From Streptomyces sp. Isolate_45 (GTDB lineage: Bacteria; Actinomycetota; Actinomycetes; Streptomycetales; Streptomycetaceae): 49,546 bases of DNA. Positions 44,006 through 49,546 of the stretch are shown piece after piece. The notes under the pieces were generated by a model that saw nothing but the letters and a program-made list of their open reading frames with translations, searched no databases and was not told the origin of the DNA. Position 1 is the first letter of the stretch, and every line of letters begins with the position of its first letter. The DNA is taken from positions 1 through 49,546 of the forward strand of contig NZ_JANFAK020000053.1 of NCBI RefSeq assembly GCF_024721315.2, written 5' to 3'. Made by a program: the position numbers and the translations under genes.

Positions 44006-44860
44006 TCACGGCGATGACGACCGAGCGTAGTCAGGCTGCTTCGCAGCCCGCAAGGCATCCACAACGATCTTCGCCGACCGCGCGACGGCGACCGTCGCCT
44101 GTTCCTTCTCCAACGTCTGCACCACACCGCCCGGGATGTTGAGCGCAGGCTCCAGATCCTGCGGCCTGCCGATCACCTTGAACTCGTAAGGCTGTGTGAT
44201 CTTCTTACCGTCGATCGACACGCCGCCACCCTCGTCCGAGAAGAACGAGCTCGCCACGACGCGCACACCGTTGATCTGGATCGCCTCGGCCCCGGCCGCC
44301 CGCAGCTCCTGCAACGTGTCCAGGAGCTGGTCGGACTGCACGTGCCCCTGCGGATCGGTGATCCGCAGCGTGATGCCGGGTCCCTGCGCTGCCACCGTAC
44401 CGGCCAGGATGCCCAGTTGGCGTTCCTTCTCCACGGTCTGCCGACGGGCCTCCTCGGCCTGGTTGGAGCTGCTCTCCAACTCCTTGCGCTGGTCGTCGAG
44501 CCGCTGCTTCTCGTCCTCCAGGCGCGTGGTCCGCCCGTCGAGCTCGTCGAGGATCCGTACGAGGTCCTCCTGGCGGGCACCGCGCAGCGGTGCGCTGGAG
44601 TCGCTGTTCGACCGTACCTGGATCGCGAGGCCCAGGCCGAGGACGAACAGCAGCAGCGCGACGATCAGTTGGGCCCGGCTCACGCGCGGCGGCCACAGTC
44701 CGGCCGCGAGGCGCTGCCTACCGGTCTGTTCCTCCTCGGCGGCCCCGGGACCCGCCGAAGGTACCGCGGAGGGCCCTGGCGCGGCCTGCGCCGCCGGTTC
44801 GTCCTTCCGGAGCGGCTGAGGCTCCCCGGACTCCCCCTGCGGGGTGTTGTCGCTGCTCAT
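44006..44860 (-). CDS. DUF881 membrane protein
   Basis: 284 residues. Polar N-terminus to about 50, one membrane helix (RAQLIVALLLFVLGLGLAIQVRS), a coiled coil (LDELDGRTTRLEDEKQRLDDQRKELESSSNQAEEARRQ), then the DUF881 fold with GPGITLRITDP and GAEAIQINGVRVVASS. Found in Actinobacteria and Firmicutes near cell division genes; function unknown. ATG at 44860 follows GAGG. Third gene of a unit with the small basic protein, 5 bases away. Confidence 0.88.
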   Translation of the reverse strand: MSSDNTPQGESGEPQPLRKDEPAAQAAPGPSAVPSAGPGAAEEEQTGRQRLAAGLWPPRVSRAQLIVALLLFVLGLGLAIQVRSNSDSSAPLRGARQEDLVRILDELDGRTTRLEDEKQRLDDQRKELESSSNQAEEARRQTVEKERQLGILAGTVAAQGPGITLRITDPQGHVQSDQLLDTLQELRAAGAEAIQINGVRVVASSFFSDEGGGVSIDGKKITQPYEFKVIGRPQDLEPALNIPGGVVQTLEKEQATVAVARSAKIVVDALRAAKQPDYARSSSP

Positions 44861-44865
44861 CGGCC

Positions 44866-45198
44866 TCACGCCCGGAAGACGTGCCGGCGGATGGCCGCGG
44901 CGTTGGAGAAGATCCGGATGCCGAGGACGACGACCACGCCCGTCGACAGCTGCGCGCCGACCCCCAGCTTGTCGCCGAGGAAGACGATCAGCGCGGCCAC
45001 GACCACGTTCGACAGGAACGACACGACGAAGACCTTGTCGACGAAGATGCCGTCCAGCATCGCGCGCAGGCCGCCGAACACCGCGTCCAGCGCGGCCACC
45101 ACCGCGATCGGCAGATACGGCTCGACGACGGCCGGCACTTCGGGCCGGACCAGCAGCCCGACCACCACTCCGGCCACCAGGCCCAGTACCGCGATCAC
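44866..45198 (-). CDS. Small basic protein family (DUF1290)
   Basis: 110 residues with three hydrophobic helices: VLGLVAGVVVGLLVRPEVP, LPIAVVAALDAVFGGLRAMLDG and VVVAALIVFLGDKLGVGAQL. RIFSNAAAIRRHVFRA is the family end. It lies between two DUF881 genes as in most Actinobacteria. The GTG overlaps the preceding TGA as GTGA, so translation is coupled. Role unknown; membrane protein. Confidence 0.92.
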   Translation of the reverse strand: MIAVLGLVAGVVVGLLVRPEVPAVVEPYLPIAVVAALDAVFGGLRAMLDGIFVDKVFVVSFLSNVVVAALIVFLGDKLGVGAQLSTGVVVVLGIRIFSNAAAIRRHVFRA

Positions 45199-46097
45199 GA
45201 TGCACCCTTCTTCGGCTCTTCTGCCGTGGCTGTACGGACGGTCAGGCTCGACGCGGCCGGCACCTTCACCTCGTCCACGGCGGACAGCGTGTAGCGGATC
45301 CCGTAGCTCTCCTGCAACACGTGCAGGTACTGGCCGTCCACGGAGTCCTGGAAGTTGGTGCCGAGCCGTTTCTTGTCCCCCACCGCGAGGACCTCGTAGG
45401 GCGGCACCAACGGCTTGTTGTCGACCAGTATCGCGTCACCGGCCGCCCTGATCGCCGACAGCGCCGTCAGCCGCTGTCCGTTGATCGAGACGGCCTCCGC
45501 TCCGGCCTGCCACAGTCCGTTCACGATCCGTTGCATGTCACGGTCACGGACCCGGCCGGTGTCGGAGAACCCGGCGCTCTCGCGCGGTCCGCCGCCGCCG
45601 GCCGCGGCGCCCTTGGCGTCGTCCACCACCAGCTTGACGCCGGGGCCCCGCACCTCGGTCGCACCCGACAACAGGGCAACGAGTCGACCCTGGTCCCCGC
45701 CGTGCTGTTGGAGCGCCGCGCCCTGGCGGTCGGCGACCTCGGTCCGCAACCGCTCGATGTCGCGCTCCAGGCCGTTCGCGCCGGCGTCGGCACGCTCCAC
45801 GCGGTCGATCAGTTCCTGGCGCTCCTTGGCCAGCACCGGCGCCGCTATGCGCGCCTGGGCGGCACCTAGCGTGACGACCATGGCGGCGACGACGAGCCCG
45901 GCCGCGAGCGCCAGCTTCGCCTTGAGGGTCCGCGGCAGCCCTGCCGTTCCGTCCGCCCGGTTCCGGGCCGCCGCTTCCGCATAGCCCTCGTCGAGGCTGT
46001 GGTCCATCACGTGCGTCAGCAGCGACATGGAGGCGTCCGGGCGCGCGGGCGGTGTGGCCGAACTCCGGTTGTTGGGCGGCTGCGACATGCACCACAT
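45195..46097 (-). CDS. DUF881 membrane protein
   Basis: 300 residues. One helix at about 58-80 (LKAKLALAAGLVVAAMVVTLGAA), coiled coil VLAKERQELIDRVERADAGANGLERDIERLRTEVADRQ, then DUF881: GPGVKLVVDDA, GLWQAGAEAVSINGQRLTALSAIRAAGDAILVD. It is the first of two DUF881 copies flanking the small basic protein. Start uncertain between ATG 46097 and 46088; neither has a good ribosome site. It follows the strong hairpin after the upstream gene. Confidence 0.87.
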   Translation of the reverse strand: MWCMSQPPNNRSSATPPARPDASMSLLTHVMDHSLDEGYAEAAARNRADGTAGLPRTLKAKLALAAGLVVAAMVVTLGAAQARIAAPVLAKERQELIDRVERADAGANGLERDIERLRTEVADRQGAALQQHGGDQGRLVALLSGATEVRGPGVKLVVDDAKGAAAGGGGPRESAGFSDTGRVRDRDMQRIVNGLWQAGAEAVSINGQRLTALSAIRAAGDAILVDNKPLVPPYEVLAVGDKKRLGTNFQDSVDGQYLHVLQESYGIRYTLSAVDEVKVPAASSLTVRTATAEEPKKGAS

Positions 46098-46137
46098 CGT
46101 CGCATGTCGCCCCCGCTCCCACCGAATGCGGTCGTGC

Positions 46138-46175
46138 GGCGGGCCGGGCCGGGCGACTGCCCGGCCCGGCCCGCC
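46138..46175 (-). terminator. 17-bp GC hairpin between the guanylyltransferase-like gene and DUF881
   Basis: GGCGGGCCGGGCCGGGC (46138-46154) pairs fully with 46159-46175 across GACT. It lies 25 bases after the stop at 46200 and should split the block into two units. Confidence 0.75.
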
Positions 46176-46199
46176 GTACGCTCCGCTACGCGAGGCCGC

Positions 46200-48698
46200 T
46201 CAGTGCTGTCCCGCGCCGTCCACGACCTCTGCCCACTCGTCGAGGAGTGCCTGCGCGGACGCGTCGTCGGGGCCTTCCGCCCACAGGTGGGTGACCGCTT
46301 CCGCCGGGTCCGGCAGGACGAGCGCCCAGCGTCCGTCGGCCTCGACCACGCGCACCCCGTCGGTGGTGTCCACCTGCCGCTCGCCGGCCACCTCGACGAC
46401 CCGTCGCATGACGAGCCCCTTGACGGCCCACGGCGTCGGCACGTCGCGCTTGAGGACGTGCGCCCGCGGAATCCGGGCGTCGATCTGGCTCAGCGTGAGC
46501 TGCGTGCGGGCGACCAGCCCGATGAGCTGCACGAACGCCGCCGAGCCGTCGAAGACGCTGCCGAACTCGGGGATGATGAACCCGCCCCGGCCGTCACCGC
46601 CGAAGATGGTGCTCTCGGCCCGTCCCACCCGTGTCAGGTCGTCGGGCGAGGTCGTCGTCCACTCCACCTGCGTCCCGTGGTACGCCGCCACCTGCTCGGC
46701 GACCCGGGTGGTGGTCACGGGCAGCGCCACCTTGCCGCTGCGCTTCTCCGCGGCGACCAGGTCGAGGAGCACGAGCAGCGCCCGGTCGTCCTCGATGATC
46801 CGGCCGCGCTCGTCGACCAGCGAGATCCGCTCGCCCACCGGGTCGAAGCGGATGCCGAACGCCGCCCGCGCCGAGGCCACGATCTCCCCGAGCCGTACCA
46901 GCCCGGCCCGCCGGGACTCGGCGGTCTCGGTCGGCCGGGACTCGTCCAGACCGGGATTGATCGTCAGCGCGTCGACCCCGAGCCGGCCGAGCAGGCTGGG
47001 GAGCACCAGACCGGCACTACCGTTCGAAGCGTCCACGACGACCTTGAGCCCGGAATCGGCGATCCCGGTGATGTCGACGCGCCGCAGCAGGGAACCCGTG
47101 TACGAGTCGAAGACGCTCGACGGGAACTGCAGGTCGCCGATCTCGCCCGGGAAGGCACGCCGGTACTCCTGGCGCGCGTAGACCCGGTCCAGCTTCCGCT
47201 GGCCCGCCTGCGAGAGGTCCGCCCCGCGCTCGTCCAGGAACATGATGTCCACGGAGTCCGGCACGCCGGGCGAGGTTCTGATCATGATGCCGCCGGCGGC
47301 GCCGCGGGCCGTCTGCTGCCGGGCCACCGGCAGCGGTACGTTCTCCAGGTCGCGAACGTTGATGGCACTGGCCTGGAGCGCCGAGATCACGGCCCGCTTG
47401 AGCGCTCTCGCGCCTCGGGAGTGGTCACGGGCGGTGGTGACGATCGCCCCCTTCTTCAGGGTGGTGGCGTAGGCGCCAGCCAGCTTGACGACCAGCTCGG
47501 GGGTGATCTCCACGTTCAGGATCCCGGAGACCCCGCGAGCGCCGAACAGGTGGGCCTGCCCGCGCGACTCCCAGATCACCGACGTGTTGACGAAGGCGCC
47601 GGCCTCGATCGTCTTGAACGGGTAGACGCGGACGTTGCCCTGGACAATGGATTCTTCGCCGACGAGGCACTCGTCGCCGATGACGGCGCCGTCCTCGATC
47701 CGCGCGGCCCGCATGATGTCGGTGTTCTTGCCGATGACGCAGCCGCGCAGGTTGCTGTGGGGGCCGATGTACACGTTGTCGTGGACGACGGCCTTGTGCA
47801 GGAAGGCACCGCTCTTCACGACGACGTTCGAGCCGATGACCGTGTGTTCCCGGATCTCGACCCCGGCCTCGACCTTCGCGTAGTCCCCGATGTACAGGGG
47901 GCCGCGCAGGACGGCGTCGGGGCTGACCTCGGCGCCTTCGGCGATCCACACTCCGGGGGAGATCTCGAAGCCCTCCATGTCGACCTGGACCTTGCCTTCG
48001 AGCACGTCGGCCTGCGCCTTGACGTAGCTCTCGTGGGTGCCCACGTCCTCCCAGTAGCCCTCGGCCACGTAGCCGTAGATCGGCCGGCCTTCCTTCATGA
48101 GCTGGGGGAAGACGTCACCGGACCAGTCGACCGAGACGTCGGCGTCGACGTAGTCGAAGATCTCGGGTTCCATCACGTAGATGCCGGTGTTGATGGTGTC
48201 CGAGAACACCTGGCCCCACGTGGGCTTCTCCAGGAAGCGTTCGACCTTCCCTTCCTCGTCCACGATGGTGATGCCGAATTCCAAGGGATTCGGCACACGC
48301 GTCAGGCACACCGTGACCAGTGCGCCCTTCTCCTTGTGGAAGCTGATGAGATCGGTGAGGTCGAAGTCGGTGAGCGCGTCGCCGGAGATGACGAGGAAGG
48401 TGTCGTCCTTCAACGCCTCCTCGGCGTTCTTCACGCTGCCGGCGGTGCCGAGTGGCTTCTCCTCGTTGGCATAGGTGAGCTCCATTCCGAGCTCCTCGCC
48501 GTCCCCGAAATAGTTCTTGACGAGCGACGCCAGGAACTGCACGGTGACGACGGTCTCACTGAGCCCATGCCGCTTGAGCAACCTGAGCACGTGCTCCATG
48601 ATCGGCCGGTTCGCCACCGGCAGGAGCGGCTTGGGCATGCTTGAGGTCATGGGGCGAAGCCGCGTACCTTCGCCACCGGCCATCACGACGGCCTTCAT
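46200..48698 (-). CDS. Mannose-1-P guanylyltransferase/phosphomannomutase-like fusion
   Basis: 832 residues. Residues 1-235: nucleotidyltransferase with GGEGTRLRP (8-16), PKP (22-24) and SGD (D107). 250-360: hexapeptide repeats (VIGSNVVVKSG, VYIGPHSNLRG). 380-832: phosphohexomutase fold with unusual active-site loops: TTARDHSRG at the phosphoserine loop, DPVGER at 619-624 instead of DGDxDR, and GGDGRGG instead of GExSGH. It probably makes a nucleotide sugar; the mutase half looks degenerate. AGGAGG lies upstream of the ATG. The pgsA-like gene is 102 bases upstream. Confidence 0.9.
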   Translation of the reverse strand: MKAVVMAGGEGTRLRPMTSSMPKPLLPVANRPIMEHVLRLLKRHGLSETVVTVQFLASLVKNYFGDGEELGMELTYANEEKPLGTAGSVKNAEEALKDDTFLVISGDALTDFDLTDLISFHKEKGALVTVCLTRVPNPLEFGITIVDEEGKVERFLEKPTWGQVFSDTINTGIYVMEPEIFDYVDADVSVDWSGDVFPQLMKEGRPIYGYVAEGYWEDVGTHESYVKAQADVLEGKVQVDMEGFEISPGVWIAEGAEVSPDAVLRGPLYIGDYAKVEAGVEIREHTVIGSNVVVKSGAFLHKAVVHDNVYIGPHSNLRGCVIGKNTDIMRAARIEDGAVIGDECLVGEESIVQGNVRVYPFKTIEAGAFVNTSVIWESRGQAHLFGARGVSGILNVEITPELVVKLAGAYATTLKKGAIVTTARDHSRGARALKRAVISALQASAINVRDLENVPLPVARQQTARGAAGGIMIRTSPGVPDSVDIMFLDERGADLSQAGQRKLDRVYARQEYRRAFPGEIGDLQFPSSVFDSYTGSLLRRVDITGIADSGLKVVVDASNGSAGLVLPSLLGRLGVDALTINPGLDESRPTETAESRRAGLVRLGEIVASARAAFGIRFDPVGERISLVDERGRIIEDDRALLVLLDLVAAEKRSGKVALPVTTTRVAEQVAAYHGTQVEWTTTSPDDLTRVGRAESTIFGGDGRGGFIIPEFGSVFDGSAAFVQLIGLVARTQLTLSQIDARIPRAHVLKRDVPTPWAVKGLVMRRVVEVAGERQVDTTDGVRVVEADGRWALVLPDPAEAVTHLWAEGPDDASAQALLDEWAEVVDGAGQH

Positions 48699-48800
48699 GT
48701 CGGAAGAGTCCTCCTAGAGAGATGACGGTCTGGCCGACCTCACCCGCCCCGGACGGTGACTCCGCTACTCCTCCGCGTCAGTTACCGGCGCCGAGCGAGC

Positions 48801-49391
48801 TCAATCGGCCGTGGCATCCGCCTTCACGAGACGACGGACTTGCACCACGTAAAGGATTCCTGCCCACCAATAGAGCGTTGTACCCCATCCCGCGAACGCC
48901 CATCCGAAAACGGACGCCGTCCAGGCCAACCAGCCGGTCCCGTCGCTGAGCAACAGCAAGGGGAACGCGTACATCAGGTTGAAGGTCGCGGCCTTGCCGA
49001 GGAAGTTGACCTGGGGCGGCGGATAGCCGTGCCGGCGCAGGATCCACACCATGACCAGCAGCATTGCCTCACGGGCGAGGAGCGCGGCCGTGAGCCACAG
49101 GGGCAGGATCTCGCGCCATGTCAGGCCGAAGAGCGTGGTCAGGATGTAGAGCCGGTCCGCGGCCGGGTCCAACAGCCGGCCCAGTTTGCTGATCTGATTC
49201 CAGCGGCGCGCGAGTTTTCCGTCGAGGTAGTCACTGATCCCGCTGAGCATGAGGACAGCGAGTGCCCATCCGTCGTACTCGGCAAGGATCAGCCAGAGGA
49301 ACAGCGGTACGCCGGCGAGGCGAGCCATGCTCAGGATGTTGGGAATGGTGAAAATTCGGTCAGTCTGGACCCGAGTCTCCTGGACCTCCAC
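48801..49391 (-). CDS. CDP-alcohol phosphatidyltransferase family
   Basis: 196 residues with about six helices. The complete motif D54-x2-D57-G-x2-A-R-x8-G-x3-D75-x3-D79 (SDYLDGKLARRWNQISKL then GRLLDPAADR) binds CDP and metal. Likely product: phosphatidylglycerol- or phosphoinositol-type lipid; the same position in Mycobacterium is pgsA2. GTG at 49391 follows GGAGG at 8 bases. It is the first protein gene beside the rRNA operon end. Confidence 0.92.
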   Translation of the reverse strand: MEVQETRVQTDRIFTIPNILSMARLAGVPLFLWLILAEYDGWALAVLMLSGISDYLDGKLARRWNQISKLGRLLDPAADRLYILTTLFGLTWREILPLWLTAALLAREAMLLVMVWILRRHGYPPPQVNFLGKAATFNLMYAFPLLLLSDGTGWLAWTASVFGWAFAGWGTTLYWWAGILYVVQVRRLVKADATAD

Positions 49392-49440
49392 CCGGGGGCC
49401 TCCACTGTGACTGTAGAAAATGTCGAATCGATGCCCCCTG

Positions 49441-49446
49441 ACCCTA
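49441..49446 (-). promoter_or_regulatory. Possible -10 of the phosphatidyltransferase gene
   Basis: TAGGGT on the minus strand, 50 bases before the GTG, between the rRNA terminator and the gene. A CTACAGT closer to the start is an alternative. Confidence 0.35.
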
Positions 49447-49477
49447 CAGGAGTCCCTGACCAGGCCCTGAACGCAGA

Positions 49478-49511
49478 AAAGCCCCGCACCAGATAACTGG
49501 TGCGGGGCTTT
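49478..49511 (-). terminator. rRNA operon terminator
   Basis: AAAGCCCCGCACCAG / CTGGTGCGGGGCTTT, a 15-bp perfect stem with an ATAA loop. On the minus strand it lies 12 bases after the 5S 3' end and is followed by TTTTCTGC. Confidence 0.9.
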
Positions 49512-49523
49512 CCCACAATGATT

Positions 49524-49546
49524 GTTCGGCGGCGTCCTACTCTCCC
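49524..49546 (-). rRNA. rrf: 5S rRNA, 3' end only
   Basis: The minus strand of the last 23 bases reads GGGAGAGTAGGACGCCGCCG followed by AAC, which is the 3' end of 5S rRNA in streptomycetes. The gene and the rest of an rRNA operon continue past the right edge. Confidence 0.95.

Noticed and set aside
45999..48644. An 881-codon open frame on the plus strand
   Set aside because: Antisense shadow of the nucleotidyltransferase fusion gene; no domain and no ribosome site.

Overview
The window is high-GC chromosomal DNA (strong G/C at third codon positions, many GTG starts, few T-tract terminators) and reads as a Streptomyces chromosome. Gene order supports this. The right third carries a block conserved across Actinobacteria: CDP-alcohol phosphatidyltransferase, a nucleotidyltransferase/phosphomannomutase fusion, DUF881, small basic protein, DUF881, FHA protein (GarA/OdhI), MerR (FtsR), bifunctional nuclease, MerR, then dinB, a PRC-barrel protein and gcvP. 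It matches the Mycobacterium Rv1822-Rv1832 order from memory. The right edge enters the 3' end of a 5S rRNA gene on the minus strand. I saw no phage genes, transposases, integrases, tRNA genes or complete CRISPR array.

Layout: 1-8.5 kb holds envelope and metabolic genes (Tat lipoprotein, hotdog thioesterase, anchored exported protein, MFS exporter, spermidine-synthase-like protein, patatin, DNA alkylation repair protein, a TVP38 membrane protein and undecaprenyl-diphosphatase uppP). 8.5-19 kb holds an NTF2-like protein, apolipoprotein N-acyltransferase lnt, a Gfo/Idh/MocA oxidoreductase, a lipoprotein, a TPR-like protein, uracil-DNA glycosylase ung, an orphan peptide-type solute-binding lipoprotein, a two-gene SDR operon, and a translationally coupled HipA-like kinase/DUF3037 pair. 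19-32 kb is a more variable stretch of small regulators, exporters and enzymes: DUF3995/GNAT pair, ABC-ATPase remnant, isochorismatase-fold protein lacking its catalytic residues, LysR/EamA and MocR/PNPOx divergent pairs, two more EamA transporters, PadR, a 5'-truncated DUF6193-like gene, PhzF and a CPBP protease. 32-35.4 kb has a glutamate-cysteine ligase family enzyme, a 206-residue unknown and a DUF5999 protein behind a structured leader. 35.4-49.5 kb is the conserved block.

How genes work together: gcvP is controlled by a tandem glycine riboswitch. The FHA protein keeps the ETTS phosphorylation motif of GarA/OdhI and so should link Ser/Thr kinase signalling to central metabolism; it sits directly upstream of ftsR. 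uppP and lnt serve peptidoglycan and lipoprotein maturation; ung, dinB and the AlkD-like protein are three separate DNA repair or tolerance genes. Strong GC-rich hairpins without T-tracts separate most transcription units, and several genes appear to be transcribed leaderless (a -10 element 6-8 bases before the start codon). No complete, clearly new multi-gene system stands out. The best leads are the HipA-like/DUF3037 pair, the active-site losses in two enzymes, the structured leaders upstream of the EamA and DUF5999 genes, and the operators of the MocR, MerR and PadR regulators.
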